Notes: generated from the sequence alone by a model not told the origin. A DNA stretch of 64,000 nucleotides from Saccharomonospora marina XMU15 (GCF_000244955.1 NZ_CM001439.1:2322628-2386627), one strand, 5' to 3'. Shown: positions 29,302 through 39,176, numbered from the stretch's first letter. Translations and numbers: made by a program.

Positions 29302-29383
29302 GCATCGCCGGTGCCGCCGACCGGCTTCCCGGCAGCGCAGCGGGCGTAAGGTTCTTCTCAGGAAGCTGTGGAACGGTGTTGAC

Positions 29384-30079
29384 GTGCGGGTACTGGTAGT
29401 CGAGGACGAAGAGCCGCTGGCCGAGGCGATCGCGCGCGGGCTGCGCAGGGAGGGCATGGCGGTCGACGTCGCGCTCAACGGCGACGACGGCCACGAGAAG
29501 GTGTCCATCACGCGCTACGACGTGGTGCTGCTCGACCGCGACCTGCCCGGCATGTCCGGCGACGAGTTGTGCAAGGAGATCGTCACCTCCGGCGAGTTGA
29601 CGAGGGTGCTGATGCTCACCGCCAGTGGTGCGGTGTCCGACCGTGTCGAGGGGCTGTCCCTCGGTGCCGACGACTACCTCGCGAAGCCGTTCGCGTTTCC
29701 CGAGTTGGTGGCACGGGTCAGGGCGCTGGGGAGGCGGGCGACACCGCCCGCCCCACCGGTGCTGACCGCCGACGACGTCGAACTCGATCCGGCGAGGCGG
29801 ACGGTGCACCGGCGGGGCAGGCTGGTCGACCTCACCCGCAAGGAGTTCGGGGTGCTCGAGGTGTTGCTGTCGGCGGGGGGAGCCGTTGTCAGCAGTGAGG
29901 ACCTGCTCGAGCGGGTGTGGGACGAGAACGCCGATCCGTTCACCACGACGGTCCGGGTCACCGTCATGACGCTGCGGAAGAAGCTCGGTGAGCCCGGCAT
30001 CATCGAGACCGTGGTCGGTTCCGGTTACCGGGTCCCCGGTGCGGGCTCGAAGACGGGTTCTGGTTCCCTCGAGGGGTGA
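29384..30079 (+). CDS. OmpR/PhoB-type response regulator
   Basis: A 231-residue response regulator. The receiver domain (1-115) has the acidic pocket VVEDEEP, the phospho-accepting Asp in VVLLDRDLPGMSG and the conserved Lys in AKPFAFPELV. A C-terminal winged-helix DNA-binding domain follows (LTRKEFGVLEVLLS, VRVTVMTLRKKLGEPG, VVGSGYRV). GTG 29384 starts the first beta strand. Its TGA overlaps the first codon of the sensor kinase (GTGATG), so the pair is coupled. The regulon is unknown. Confidence 0.93.
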   Translation: MRVLVVEDEEPLAEAIARGLRREGMAVDVALNGDDGHEKVSITRYDVVLLDRDLPGMSGDELCKEIVTSGELTRVLMLTASGAVSDRVEGLSLGADDYLAKPFAFPELVARVRALGRRATPPAPPVLTADDVELDPARRTVHRRGRLVDLTRKEFGVLEVLLSAGGAVVSSEDLLERVWDENADPFTTTVRVTVMTLRKKLGEPGIIETVVGSGYRVPGAGSKTGSGSLEG

Positions 30080-31212
30080 TGCGCCTGCCCGGCCTGCCCG
30101 CACGCGGTCTGCGTGCTCGCATCACCGTGCTCGCGACCGTGCTGGTGGCGGCGGTGAGCGTGGTGTTGTTGTGGCTGGCCTGGCGCCTGGTCGGCGATTC
30201 GGTCGCGGCCGTGCCCGACCTGCCTCCCGGCACGACGGTGCGGGTGGACGGTGTCGCTGTGGAAGCCTCGGTGCTGGCCGAGTACCTGCGCGAGCATGCG
30301 AGGCAGCGGATGCTGCTGGCCGGTGCCGTCGCGTTCCTGTTCGTTGTGGCAGCGGCGGCGATCCTGGCGTGGACGTTCACCTCGCGGGTACTGCGCCCGC
30401 TTCGGGAGATCACCGACACCGCGCGCCGGTTGTCGGTGGAATCCATGGGCGAGCGCATCGGGACGTTGCGCACCCGCGACGAACTGGCCGAACTGGCTCA
30501 CACCTTCGACGCGATGCTCGACCGGTTGCAGGCCGCCTTCGACGCGCAGCGGCACTTCGTCGCCAATGCCAGCCACGAGCTGCGGACCCCGCTTTCGGTG
30601 ATCCGCACCGAACTCGACGTCACGTTGTCCGACACCGCCGCCGACGAGGTGGAACTGCGCAGGATGGCCGAGGTGGTCCGCGACGCCACCGATCGCGCCG
30701 AACGGCTGGTCGGTTCGCTGCTGCTGCTGGCACGCACCGACGGTGCTGGTGTCGCCGCCCTGGAGCGGGTGGACCTGGCCGTGGTGGTGGACACCGCGTG
30801 GCGCGCGGTGCGGTCCGAGGCCGACAAGCGGGGGCTGCGGGTGGAGTTCGACACCGCGCCCGCCGCCGCGACAGGCGATCCGGCGTTGCTCGAACGGGTC
30901 GCGGGCAACCTGCTGGAGAACGCGGTGCGGCACAACGTGGACGGTGGCTGGATCGAGGTCGCGACCCGCCCGGGCGAGCGCTGGTCCACGCTCACCGTGC
31001 GCTCGTCGGGACAGCTCATCGACCCGGTGACGGTCTCGGAGCTGTTCGAACCGTTCCGGCGGGCGGGGGTGGCCCGTACGGCCCGGTCCGGTGCCGGGCT
31101 CGGGCTGTCGATCGTGCGCGCGGCGGTGCGGGCACATGGTGGATCGGTGGCGGCCGAACCGGTGGTCGGCGGCGGACTCTCGGTGACCGTGCAGCTGCCC
31201 TCGGCGGCGTAG
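30079..31212 (+). CDS. Two-component sensor histidine kinase
   Basis: A 377-residue membrane sensor. One helix at about 15-38, a short extracytoplasmic loop (VPDLPPGTTVRVDG) and a second helix near 75-98 are followed by HAMP, the H-box HFVANASHELRTPLSVIRTEL, the N-box GNLLENAVRHN and the G-box GAGLGLSIVRA. The sensor loop is only about 40 residues, so the signal may be membrane-borne. ATG 30079 is used; GTG 30076 also overlaps the response-regulator stop. It probably phosphorylates the preceding OmpR-type protein. Confidence 0.93.
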   Translation: MRLPGLPARGLRARITVLATVLVAAVSVVLLWLAWRLVGDSVAAVPDLPPGTTVRVDGVAVEASVLAEYLREHARQRMLLAGAVAFLFVVAAAAILAWTFTSRVLRPLREITDTARRLSVESMGERIGTLRTRDELAELAHTFDAMLDRLQAAFDAQRHFVANASHELRTPLSVIRTELDVTLSDTAADEVELRRMAEVVRDATDRAERLVGSLLLLARTDGAGVAALERVDLAVVVDTAWRAVRSEADKRGLRVEFDTAPAAATGDPALLERVAGNLLENAVRHNVDGGWIEVATRPGERWSTLTVRSSGQLIDPVTVSELFEPFRRAGVARTARSGAGLGLSIVRAAVRAHGGSVAAEPVVGGGLSVTVQLPSAA

Positions 31213-31229
31213 GCGGCTACGGTCGGGGC

Positions 31230-32051
31230 ATGGTTCCCACGGTCGAGCTGAACAACGGTGTCCGGATGCCCCAGGTGGGGTTCGGTGTCTACAAGATCCC
31301 CGACGGCCAGGTGGTCGGCGCACTGCGGACCGCTTTCGATGCGGGCTACCGAAACGTCGACACCGCGACGCTGTACCGCAACGAGCGCGGAGTCGGTGTC
31401 GCGATCGCGGAGTCGGGGCTACCCCGCGAGGACGTGTTCGTCACCACCAAACTGTGGAACACCGACCACGGCCACGACGAGGCCATGCGCGCTTTCGACA
31501 CCAGCCTGAACCTGCTCGGGCTGGACTACGTCGACCTTTACCTCATCCACTGGCCGGTCCCTTCGGCGGATCGGTACGTGCCGACGTGGCAGGCGCTGCG
31601 CAAGATCGCCGAAGCAGGCCGAGCCCGCGCGATCGGGGTGTCCAACTTCCAGGTCGAGCACCTGCGCAGGCTGGTGGAGGAGACCGGTGTGGTACCGGCC
31701 GTCAACCAGATCGAGCTGCACCCGTGGTTGCAGCAGTCGCAGCTGCGGGCATTCCATTCCGCACACGGCATCGTCACGGAGGCGTGGGCGCCGATCGCGC
31801 GTGGCGGGGCTCGGCTCGGTGACGAGGTGCTGGACAGGCTCGCCCGCAAGCACGGCAAGACACCGGCGCAGGTGGTGCTGCGCTGGCATGTCGAACTGGG
31901 GCACGTGGTCATCCCGAAGTCGGTGACGCCGAAACGGATCGTCGAGAACATCGACATCTTCGATTTCGAACTCGACGAGCAGGACATGTCGGCGATGGCC
32001 ACGCTCGACCACGGCCACCGTACCGGCCCGCATCCCGACAGCATGGGGTGA
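31230..32051 (+). CDS. Aldo/keto reductase
   Basis: A 273-residue NADPH-dependent TIM-barrel oxidoreductase. The catalytic tetrad is visible: Asp and Tyr in RNVDTATLYRNERG, Lys in VTTKLWN and His in LYLIHWPVP. The cofactor signature IPKSVTPKRIVEN is at the C-terminus. It resembles 2,5-diketo-D-gluconate reductase-type AKRs, but the physiological substrate is unknown. It lies 17 bases after the histidine kinase and may be co-transcribed, although a functional link is not obvious. Confidence 0.9.
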   Translation: MVPTVELNNGVRMPQVGFGVYKIPDGQVVGALRTAFDAGYRNVDTATLYRNERGVGVAIAESGLPREDVFVTTKLWNTDHGHDEAMRAFDTSLNLLGLDYVDLYLIHWPVPSADRYVPTWQALRKIAEAGRARAIGVSNFQVEHLRRLVEETGVVPAVNQIELHPWLQQSQLRAFHSAHGIVTEAWAPIARGGARLGDEVLDRLARKHGKTPAQVVLRWHVELGHVVIPKSVTPKRIVENIDIFDFELDEQDMSAMATLDHGHRTGPHPDSMG

Positions 32052-32059
32052 GCCGCGAC

Positions 32060-33316
32060 TCAGGCGTGGGTGTGCAGTGCCTTGCTGAGTTCGGCGGCGG
32101 TGAGTTCGATCTGCCACGGCCGCGCACCCCCGGCGCGCAATGCCTCGGCGACACTCTCCGGGGAAAGGTCCGACGGCGGGCGCCAGCAGGTTCGCCGCAG
32201 CAGGTCGGGAAGCAACAGGTTCTCCACCGGCAGGCGGTGATGCTCGGCCAGCTTGGTCAGTGCCGTGCGCGCGGCGGCCAGCCGCGCGGCGGCGTCGGGG
32301 TCCTTGTCCGCCCATCGGTTGGGTGGCGGCGGGCCGTCGTTGGGCGGCGAAGGGTTCGGCAGTTGTGAGGCGGGCAGCGTTCGCGCCGCTTGCAGGTGCC
32401 GTAGCCAGTTTGCCGTGTAGCGGCGCTGCACCCGCCCCCCGAACACCGGCAGGGCCTGCAGGTCGGCCGTGGTGCGCGGGTCGGCGAGCACGGCGTTGAT
32501 GATGGCGCTGTCGGGCAGAATCCGGCTGGGCGCGCGATCGCGCTTGCGGGCGAGTTCGTCGCGAGCCTGCCACAGCGCGCGGACGGCGGCGAGCCCGCGA
32601 GCGGTGCGGACCTTGTGAATGCCCGAGGTGCGTCGCCACGGTTCCGAGCGCGGTGCGGGCTGGCCGCCCGAGGTCCGAACCCACTCGAATTCCTGCCGCG
32701 CCCATTCCAGCTTGCCCTGTGCCGCCAGCTCGGCCTCCAGCTTCTCCCGAAGCGGCACCAGCAACTCGACGTCGAGCGCGGCGTAGTTGAGCCAGTCGGT
32801 CGGCAGTGGCCGTTTCGACCAGTCGGCCGCGCTGTGGCCCTTCTCGAGCTTGTAGCCGAGCAGGTTCTCCACCAGCGTGCCCAGCGCCACCCGCTCGTGG
32901 CCCGCGAGCCTGCCCGCCAGTTCGGTGTCGAACAGTGACGGTGGCCGCAGGCCGAGGTCGGCAAGGCACGGCAGGTCCTGCGACGCGGCGTGCAGCACCC
33001 ACTCGGTGTCGGCGAGTACGGCACCGAGTGGTTCCAGGTGGTCGCGCAGCGGTATGGGGTCGATGAGCAGCGTGCCGGAGCCCTCGCGCCGCAGCTGTAC
33101 GAGGTAGGCCCTTGGCCAGTACCGGTACCCGGAGGCGCGCTCGGTGTCGATCGCGATCGAGCCGCTACCCGCCGCCAACCGGTCGCACGCCCGGCGCAGT
33201 TGCTCGGGTTCGGAGACCACGGCCGGGGTTCCCCCCGCCGGTTCCCTCAGCGGTATGGACGGCGGCATGGGCGCAGACTCCACCGGCACACCTGCGCCGT
33301 GATCTGCGTTGTCCAC
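32060..33316 (-). CDS. rnd: Ribonuclease D family 3'-5' exonuclease with HRDC domain
   Basis: A 418-residue exoribonuclease for tRNA/RNA 3'-end processing. The DEDD exonuclease residues appear as IAIDTERA, HAASQDLPCLADLG, FDTELAGRLAG and NYAALDVELLVPL; an HRDC helical domain follows (KVRTARGLAAVRALWQARDE), and the last 130 residues form the second HRDC-like domain found in actinobacterial homologues. Start is GTG at 33316. A strong hairpin separates it from the upstream response-regulator gene. Confidence 0.9.
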   Translation of the reverse strand: MDNADHGAGVPVESAPMPPSIPLREPAGGTPAVVSEPEQLRRACDRLAAGSGSIAIDTERASGYRYWPRAYLVQLRREGSGTLLIDPIPLRDHLEPLGAVLADTEWVLHAASQDLPCLADLGLRPPSLFDTELAGRLAGHERVALGTLVENLLGYKLEKGHSAADWSKRPLPTDWLNYAALDVELLVPLREKLEAELAAQGKLEWARQEFEWVRTSGGQPAPRSEPWRRTSGIHKVRTARGLAAVRALWQARDELARKRDRAPSRILPDSAIINAVLADPRTTADLQALPVFGGRVQRRYTANWLRHLQAARTLPASQLPNPSPPNDGPPPPNRWADKDPDAAARLAAARTALTKLAEHHRLPVENLLLPDLLRRTCWRPPSDLSPESVAEALRAGGARPWQIELTAAELSKALHTHA

Positions 33317-33325
33317 AAGAGTGAA

Positions 33326-33371
33326 CCCTACGGGACGGGAAAGCCGCGCCTGGTTCGCCCGTCCCGTAGGG
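33326..33371. terminator. Strong terminator between LuxR-type regulator and rnd
   Basis: CCCTACGGGACGGG (33326-33339) and CCCGTCCCGTAGGG (33358-33371) are perfectly complementary over 14 bases with an 18-base loop. It lies after the regulator stop and only 10 bases before the rnd start (minus strand), so it should end the regulator transcript and could also affect rnd expression. Confidence 0.85.
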
Positions 33372-33382
33372 GACCCTCGTGA

Positions 33383-34099
33383 CTAGCGGATCACACCGGC
33401 CCGCATGGCCAGCGCGACCATCTGAGCGCGGTCTCCGGTTCCGAGCTTGCGCCCGATCCGCGACAGGTGGGACTTCACCGTGAGCGCGGAGAGGCTCAGC
33501 TCCTCACCGATTTCCTTGTTCGACTGCCCGTCCGCGACCAGTTGCAGCACCTCGACCTCCCGAGCGGACAGCTCGCGCGGGGTGTTGTCGGTGCCCGGCA
33601 CGCGGGTGCCGGTGGCCAGTACGGGCGCCACGCTCGGGTCGGCGTACACGCCGCCTTCGAGCACCCTGCGCACGCCGTCGGTGACCACCACCGGCGACGC
33701 GGACTTCAGCAGGTAGGCCTGGGCGCCCGCCTGGAATGCGGAGCGGACGGCGTAGGGATCGTCCGACGACGCCAGCACGACGACGCGGGGCCAACCGTTG
33801 GTTCGAAGCTCGGTGACGAGTTCGATGCCACTGCCATCAGGCAGGCCGAGGTCGAGGATCGCGAGGTCACACGGCCCGGTGGCCGTAGCCCTCGCCCGCG
33901 CCTCGGCGACGGTCGCGGCCTCGTGGACCGTGCCCGCGCCCATTTGCGCCAGTCGTGCGGCAATCGCCTCCCTCAACAGCGGGTGGTCGTCTACGACCAG
34001 CACCGAAAACAGTTCCTCCCGCGGGTGCGGGACCATGCTCGCCGGCAACGCGCCGGCTGGCGTGGATCGGACGGCCTGGGTAAAGCCGACGGCAGCCAC
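33383..34099 (-). CDS. NarL/FixJ-type response regulator
   Basis: A 238-residue regulator. The receiver domain starts at about residue 31 (FSVLVVDDHPLLREA), has the phospho-acceptor in LAILDLGLPDGSG and the Lys in AYLLKSASPV; the C-terminal LuxR helix-turn-helix is LSAREVEVLQLVADGQSNKE with LTVKSHLSRIGRKLG. No histidine kinase is adjacent. The start GTG 34099 is chosen because AGGGAGGT lies just upstream; in-frame sequence further upstream is not protein-like. The M. tuberculosis gene order, as I recall it, has no gene here, so this is a lineage-specific insertion. Confidence 0.9.
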   Translation of the reverse strand: MAAVGFTQAVRSTPAGALPASMVPHPREELFSVLVVDDHPLLREAIAARLAQMGAGTVHEAATVAEARARATATGPCDLAILDLGLPDGSGIELVTELRTNGWPRVVVLASSDDPYAVRSAFQAGAQAYLLKSASPVVVTDGVRRVLEGGVYADPSVAPVLATGTRVPGTDNTPRELSAREVEVLQLVADGQSNKEIGEELSLSALTVKSHLSRIGRKLGTGDRAQMVALAMRAGVIR

Positions 34100-34554
34100 G
34101 TCACTACCTCCCTGGAGTCGGTCGTGCCCCCCGACCGGCACCGGGACTTTCGGCCAATCAGCCGCGCCAGCTTTAGACCGAAAGTGGTGTCGTCGCATGC
34201 ACTCTAGCCGCCCGAGTGGGTCAGTGGGGGGATCGAACACGTATCTATCCCAATCGGGTAGTTACTCGCATCTCCCCACGTAACACGATCGAGTTAATAC
34301 ACAGCCCGTGGTTAACACATAGCGAAGCGTCGGCGATATAACAGGAATCCGGATATTCAGGCGCGCGTGCAGATGCTCTGTGCAGGGCGAATGCGGATGC
34401 CTTGCCCGAGGACGGGGCGGGGGAGGGAGCGTCTCGCGAGAGGCTCCAGTATCACTCACCCCGAGCCCCGAAGGGACCGGGGGTGCCCCGACCGGGCGGT
34501 GCCGCGGCGGGGGCCGTGCCGACCGCTCGTGGTGCTGTCAGCGCCGTCAGCGGG
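34100..34554. other. Intergenic region and leader of the LuxR-type regulator
   Basis: About 455 bases without a supportable gene, upstream of the regulator on the minus strand. It includes an AT-rich stretch at 34235-34350, likely the promoter, and two inverted repeats. ACTTTCGG (34146-34153) pairs with CCGAAAGT (34178-34185), 24 bases apart and close to the start codon. The second (34426-34447) has arms GGAGCGTCTC / GAGAGGCTCC with one mismatch and may be a terminator for the preceding DUF3000 gene. Confidence 0.6.
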
Positions 34555-35118
34555 TCAGGACGACTGCCGCTGGTCGAACAACGTGACACCCACCGGTGGC
34601 AGTCCCGCGTAGCTCGAAAGGACCCGGCAGAACGCGTCACAGTGGCTACGCAGATCGGCGGTGGCCGGGGTCCACGAGGCCCGCAGCTCGATGTCGTCGG
34701 TTCGGCCCTGGGCCGCGATGTCGCCGAACCGCGCCGATGAGGTCTCCGTCACCGTGCCGCCCAGCGCCTTCCATGCCGCGCCTGCGGACTCCAGCGCCTC
34801 GGTGAGCCACGACCAGCCCACCGTGGGCAGGAAGGGATCGGTGGCGAGTTCACGGTCGAGTTCGGCCCGTACGTAGAGCACCAGTCGGAACACGCCGTCC
34901 CAGCTTTCCTGGCCCTCGGGATCGTGGAGCAGGACAAGCCTGCCGGAAGCCTGCACGTCACCGGGGCCGCTGGTCTCGGCGCCGAGCGCGTGCGCCCACG
35001 GCGCGAGCCGCTGCGGTGCCCGGATCTCCTCCAGGCGAACCTCCGGTCGCGGGCGCACGGACTCCAGCGTGGCGACGGCGGCACGGAACTCCTCGGGCGC
35101 CTGGGTCATGGCGGTCAC
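34555..35118 (-). CDS. DUF3000 family protein
   Basis: A 187-residue soluble protein of the actinobacterial DUF3000 family (Rv2680 in the syntenic mycobacterial region). Markers are [45 protein letters not shown] and the C-terminal [12 protein letters not shown]. The function is unknown. GTG 35118 is used, with ATG 35109 possible. It is divergent from hemE, with 84 bases between starts, a pairing that is conserved. Confidence 0.9.
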   Translation of the reverse strand: MTAMTQAPEEFRAAVATLESVRPRPEVRLEEIRAPQRLAPWAHALGAETSGPGDVQASGRLVLLHDPEGQESWDGVFRLVLYVRAELDRELATDPFLPTVGWSWLTEALESAGAAWKALGGTVTETSSARFGDIAAQGRTDDIELRASWTPATADLRSHCDAFCRVLSSYAGLPPVGVTLFDQRQSS

Positions 35119-35202
35119 CGCCCGACTGTAAGCCGCGCTCGCCGCGAGTCGGGCGAGGACGCGCCGAGAGAAGCCACTCCGACGCCGCGTGGCACGATAG
35201 CG

Positions 35203-36267
35203 ATGATGACAACATCTCAGGCGTCGGCCCGCCGCGAGCTCGCCGACGCGCCGCTGTTGGTCGCCGCGAGGGGTGGCAGGCCGTCGCGCGTGCCCGTGTG
35301 GTTCATGCGCCAGGCGGGTCGCTCGCTGCCGGAGTACCGAGAGGTTCGGGAAGGCGTGCCGATGCTCACGGCCTGCCTCGATCCCGAACTGCTGGCCGAG
35401 ATCACCCTGCAACCGGTACGGCGGCACGGCGTGGACGCGGCGATCCTGTTCAGCGACATCGTCGTGCCGCTCTACGCGGCCGGAGTGGAGATCGACATCG
35501 TGCCGGGAACCGGCCCGGTGGTGGCCACGCCCGTGCGCTCACGCGATGCTGTCAGGGGATTGCCGAGGTCGGACCCCGACCGGCTGCGCGCGGTCGCCGA
35601 CGGGGTGGGGCTGCTGCTGTCCCGGCTCGGCGACACGCCGCTCATCGGGTTCGCGGGAGCGCCGTTCACCCTCGCCTCCTACCTCATCGAGGGCGGGCCC
35701 AGCCGCAACCACGAGCACACCAAGGCCCTCATGCACAGTGACCCCCTGCTGTGGCACGAACTCGCCGACACGCTGGCCGAGCTGACGCTGACGTTCCTGC
35801 GCGTCCAGCTCGATGCCGGTGTCGACGCCATCCAGCTGTTCGACTCCTGGGCCGGTGCCCTCTCCGAGCGCGACTACCGCGAGTTCGTACTACCGCACTC
35901 CGCCAAGGTACTGGCCGGCGCGGGCGAATACGGGGTGCCTCGCGTCCACTTCGGTGTCGGTACCGGCGAACTGCTCACCGCCATGCGGGAAGCGGGCGCC
36001 GACGTGGTCGGAGTCGACTGGCGGGTGCCGCTCGACGAGGCCGTCCGCAGGCTCGCGTCGCCGGGCGGACCCGACCCCGTCGTGCAGGGCAACCTGGACC
36101 CGGCGTTGCTCATGGCGCCGTGGCCGGTGGTGGAAGCCGAGGTGCGACGCATCGTCGAGGAGGGCAGGACGGCGGCGGGCCACATCTTCAACCTCGGCCA
36201 CGGTGTGCTGCCACAGACCGACCCCGGCGTGCTGAGCAAAGTCGTGGAGCTCGTGCACAGCTTGTGA
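35203..36267 (+). CDS. hemE: Uroporphyrinogen decarboxylase
   Basis: A 354-residue cytosolic enzyme that decarboxylates uroporphyrinogen III to coproporphyrinogen III in haem synthesis. The signature [16 protein letters not shown] is at residues 30-45 and the second, [17 protein letters not shown], around 150; the catalytic Asp is in [12 protein letters not shown]. Two adjacent ATG codons (35203, 35206) are possible starts. hemY follows after 7 bases and hemQ next, forming an operon for the coproporphyrin-dependent branch. Confidence 0.96.
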   Translation: MMTTSQASARRELADAPLLVAARGGRPSRVPVWFMRQAGRSLPEYREVREGVPMLTACLDPELLAEITLQPVRRHGVDAAILFSDIVVPLYAAGVEIDIVPGTGPVVATPVRSRDAVRGLPRSDPDRLRAVADGVGLLLSRLGDTPLIGFAGAPFTLASYLIEGGPSRNHEHTKALMHSDPLLWHELADTLAELTLTFLRVQLDAGVDAIQLFDSWAGALSERDYREFVLPHSAKVLAGAGEYGVPRVHFGVGTGELLTAMREAGADVVGVDWRVPLDEAVRRLASPGGPDPVVQGNLDPALLMAPWPVVEAEVRRIVEEGRTAAGHIFNLGHGVLPQTDPGVLSKVVELVHSL

Positions 36268-36274
36268 GGTCAGC

Positions 36275-37684
36275 ATGCGGGTAGCGGTGGTCGGCGGGGG
36301 CATCTCGGGGCTGGTGGCCGCATACCGGTTACGTACGGCGCTGAACGACGCCGCCACCATCACCGTCTGCGAGGCGACCGGCGAACTCGGCGGCAAGCTA
36401 CGCACCGGCAAGCTCGCGGGACGCGCGTTCGACGTCGGGGCCGAGGCGTTTCTGGCGCGCAGGCCGCAGGCCGTCGAACTGGCGCGCGAACTGGGACTCG
36501 GTGCCGAGCTGACGCACCCCGCGCCGGTGTCGGCGACGGTCCGCGCGGGCGGCAGGACGCTGCCGCTGCCGCGCCACACCGTCATGGGCGTGCCTGCCGC
36601 CCCGGACGCCGTGCGGGAGGTGCTGTCGGATGCCGGTGCCGCAGCCGTGGCCGCCGAGGCGAACCTGCCGGGGCTGTCGCTGCCGCGGCAGGACGAGTGC
36701 GATGTGTCGCTCGGCGCGCTGCTGCGGCAACGGTTCGGCGACGAACTCGTGGACCGCCTGGTCGACCCGCTGCTGGCGGGGGTGTACGCGGGCGGCTCCG
36801 ACGGGCTGGGCCTGCGCGCCACCATGCCCGCTCTCGCTGCCGCCGTGGACGCGGGCGCGGGCTCGCTGACCGAGGCGGCCAGCGGACTGCTGCCCGACCA
36901 CCCCAACTCCTCGCCGGTGTTCGCGACCCTCACCGGTGGGCTCGGCACGCTGGTGAGCAGGCTCGCCGCCGCGTCCGGTGCCCAGCTGCGCTTGGGCGCG
37001 CCGGTGCGGGCACTGCGCAGACGCGGCGACGGCTGGCGGCTGGTGTTGGGTGCCGTCGCCGCGGCACACGCACCCGCCGACGCGGAACTGGACGCGGACG
37101 CCGTGGTGCTTGCCGTGCCCGCAACCGCCGCGAGCAGGTTGCTCGCCGAGGTCGCACCGGAGGCCTCCGCCGCGTTCGCAGAGGTGGAACTGGCCTCGAT
37201 GGCCGTCGTCGGACTCGCGCTGCCGCCGGGGACCGAGCTGCCACGGGCTTCCGGGGTGCTGATCGGTGAGGGGGAGCTACGCGGCGACGGCACACCGTTC
37301 ACGGCCAAGGCGTTCACCTTCTCCGCACGCAAGTGGGGCCACCACGACGGGCAGGGTGCTCCGGTGCTGATCCGTGGCTCGGTCGGCCGCTTCGGTGACA
37401 CCGGCCTGCTGCGGGCCCGCGACGACGAACTGGTGCGGCTGGTGCGCTCCGATCTCGCCGAACTCACCGGATGCAGCGCCGAGCCGGTGGACACGCTCGT
37501 GCAGCGGTGGGGTGGGGGCCTGCCGCAGTACGGCGTCGGCCACCTGTCGCGGGTACGGCGTATCGAACGTGCTGTCGGCGAGATCGACGGACTGGAGGTC
37601 GCCGGCGCGACACTGCACGGCGTCGGTATCCCGGCCTGTATCGCCACCGCCGACGCGGCCGTGGCCAGACTGGTGGGACGATAG
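36275..37684 (+). CDS. hemY: Coproporphyrinogen III oxidase / protoporphyrinogen oxidase, FAD-dependent
   Basis: A 469-residue flavoprotein that oxidises coproporphyrinogen III to coproporphyrin III. The FAD-binding motif [15 protein letters not shown] is at residues 5-19, and the C-terminal FAD contact [14 protein letters not shown] closes the protein. It is annotated historically as HemG/HemY; because the next gene is hemQ, the coproporphyrin-dependent role (CgoX) is more likely than true protoporphyrinogen oxidation. The start ATG is 7 bases after hemE. Confidence 0.93.
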   Translation: MRVAVVGGGISGLVAAYRLRTALNDAATITVCEATGELGGKLRTGKLAGRAFDVGAEAFLARRPQAVELARELGLGAELTHPAPVSATVRAGGRTLPLPRHTVMGVPAAPDAVREVLSDAGAAAVAAEANLPGLSLPRQDECDVSLGALLRQRFGDELVDRLVDPLLAGVYAGGSDGLGLRATMPALAAAVDAGAGSLTEAASGLLPDHPNSSPVFATLTGGLGTLVSRLAAASGAQLRLGAPVRALRRRGDGWRLVLGAVAAAHAPADAELDADAVVLAVPATAASRLLAEVAPEASAAFAEVELASMAVVGLALPPGTELPRASGVLIGEGELRGDGTPFTAKAFTFSARKWGHHDGQGAPVLIRGSVGRFGDTGLLRARDDELVRLVRSDLAELTGCSAEPVDTLVQRWGGGLPQYGVGHLSRVRRIERAVGEIDGLEVAGATLHGVGIPACIATADAAVARLVGR

Positions 37685-37688
37685 GGGC

Positions 37689-38381
37689 ATGGCGCGCCTG
37701 AACTACCAAGAACTCAACGACACCATCCGCTACACCGCCTGGTCGGTGTTTCGAGTCGAGCCGGGGCGATTGCCCGACGACAGGGGACAGGCTGCCGCCG
37801 AGACCGCCGAGTACCTCGACGCGCTCGAGGGCAAGGGCGTGGTCGTGCGTGGCGTCTACGACGTCGCCGGGCTGCGGGCCGACGCCGACTACATGATCTG
37901 GTGGCACGCCGAGGAGCCCGAGCAGGTCCAGGCTGCCTACACCGGGTTCCGGCGCACGCCGCTGGGCAGGGTGTCCATCCCGGTGTGGAGCCAGTTCGCG
38001 CTGCACCGTCCCGCCGAGTTCAACAAGAGCCACGTGCCCGCTTTCCTCGCAGGCGAGGAACCCCGCAAGTACGTGTGCGTGTACCCGTTCGTCCGCTCCT
38101 ACGAGTGGTACCTGCTCCCGGACGAGGAACGACGCAAGATGCTCGCCGACCACGGGATGCAGGCCCGCGACTACCCCGACGTGCGGGCGAACACGGTCGC
38201 CTCGTTCGCCCTCGGTGACTACGAGTGGATGCTCGCGTTCGAGGCCGACGAACTGCACCGCATCGTCGACCTGATGCGGCACCTGCGCGGCACCGAGGCC
38301 CGCAGACACGTCCGGGAGGAAATCCCCTTCTACACCGGCACCCGCGTGCAGCCGCGGGAACTGGTGCTCAACCTGCCGTGA
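37689..38381 (+). CDS. hemQ: Coproheme decarboxylase HemQ (chlorite dismutase family)
   Basis: A 230-residue enzyme that converts coproheme to haem b with hydrogen peroxide, the last step of the coproporphyrin-dependent pathway. Family features are [35 protein letters not shown] (about 127-146) and [14 protein letters not shown]. The conserved proximal histidine region is around [11 protein letters not shown]. It begins 4 bases after hemY. No chlorite-detoxification motif (distal Arg) can be assigned with confidence, fitting HemQ rather than chlorite dismutase. Confidence 0.94.
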   Translation: MARLNYQELNDTIRYTAWSVFRVEPGRLPDDRGQAAAETAEYLDALEGKGVVVRGVYDVAGLRADADYMIWWHAEEPEQVQAAYTGFRRTPLGRVSIPVWSQFALHRPAEFNKSHVPAFLAGEEPRKYVCVYPFVRSYEWYLLPDEERRKMLADHGMQARDYPDVRANTVASFALGDYEWMLAFEADELHRIVDLMRHLRGTEARRHVREEIPFYTGTRVQPRELVLNLP

Positions 38382-38411
38382 GCCGGGGCCGGGTCGGGGC
38401 GCCCGCCGCGC

Positions 38412-38837
38412 TCACGACCCGGCAGGCACCAGGCGCAGCGCGATCGAGTTGATGCAGTACCGCTGGTCGGTGGGCGTGGGATAGCCCTCGCCCTCGAAGA
38501 CGTGGCCAAGGTGGCTGTGGCAGGAGGCGCACAACACCTCGGTGCGGACCATGCCCAGCGAGCGGTCCTCCCGCAGCAGCACGGCGTCGGAATCGGCCGG
38601 GTCGTAGAACGACGGCCAGCCGCAGTGACTTTCGAACTTGGTGTCGCTGCGGAACAACTCGGCTCCGCAGGCCCTGCACTCGTACACGCCGGTGGTGGAG
38701 GTGTCGGTGTACTCGCCGGTGAACGGCGGCTCGGTAGCGCCCTGCCGCAGCACGGCGTACTCCTCGGCATTGAGTTCCTGACGCCATTCCTGCTCGGATT
38801 TCACCACGTTGGGCTCGGCACCGGTGACAGGTTCCAT
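38412..38837 (-). CDS. msrB: Peptide-methionine (R)-S-oxide reductase MsrB
   Basis: A 141-residue repair enzyme reducing methionine-R-sulfoxide in proteins. Zinc cysteines are in ECRACG and LCASCHSHLGHVF, the catalytic cysteine is in RYCINSIALRL near the end and SHCGWPSFYDP is diagnostic. It is full length with an N-terminal extension of about 15 residues. It is convergent with hemQ and follows the small membrane-protein gene by 10 bases. Confidence 0.95.
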   Translation of the reverse strand: MEPVTGAEPNVVKSEQEWRQELNAEEYAVLRQGATEPPFTGEYTDTSTTGVYECRACGAELFRSDTKFESHCGWPSFYDPADSDAVLLREDRSLGMVRTEVLCASCHSHLGHVFEGEGYPTPTDQRYCINSIALRLVPAGS

Positions 38838-38847
38838 GCCTGCCAGG

Positions 38848-39141
38848 CTACCTGGCCAGCCACCTCAGCAGGTCGCCGAGCGTGTCCCAAGCGGTCACCA
38901 CCACACCGGTCATGATCAGCAGCACCACCAGCGCGGCGATCCACCAGCGCAGCCCGCCCGCGCGGTTGCTGCCCTCCGCGAACTCCGCAACGCCCTTGAT
39001 CGACGCCTCGACGGTGAAGGCGGGATCGCAGCGCTGCATCCGGTCCAGATGCTCGGCGAAGGCCCGCGCCTCCGGGTCGTCCGGGTCCAGCCCGACGAGG
39101 TCGTCGTCGAAGCGCGGGTGGCGTCCCGGTGTCTCGGTCAT
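38848..39141 (-). CDS. Small single-pass membrane protein, unknown
   Basis: A 97-residue protein. The N-terminal 60 residues are charged (FDDDLVGLDPDDPEARAFAEHLDRM), and one transmembrane helix (WWIAALVVLLIMTGVVVTAW, about residues 66-85) lies close to the C-terminus, as in tail-anchored proteins. It is not assigned to a named family. The gene sits between the kinase and msrB in the same orientation, 10 bases before msrB. Confidence 0.75.
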   Translation of the reverse strand: MTETPGRHPRFDDDLVGLDPDDPEARAFAEHLDRMQRCDPAFTVEASIKGVAEFAEGSNRAGGLRWWIAALVVLLIMTGVVVTAWDTLGDLLRWLAR

Positions 39142-39176
39142 AAGTCAACGGTAAGCCAGGCAGCGAGCCGGGCGCA

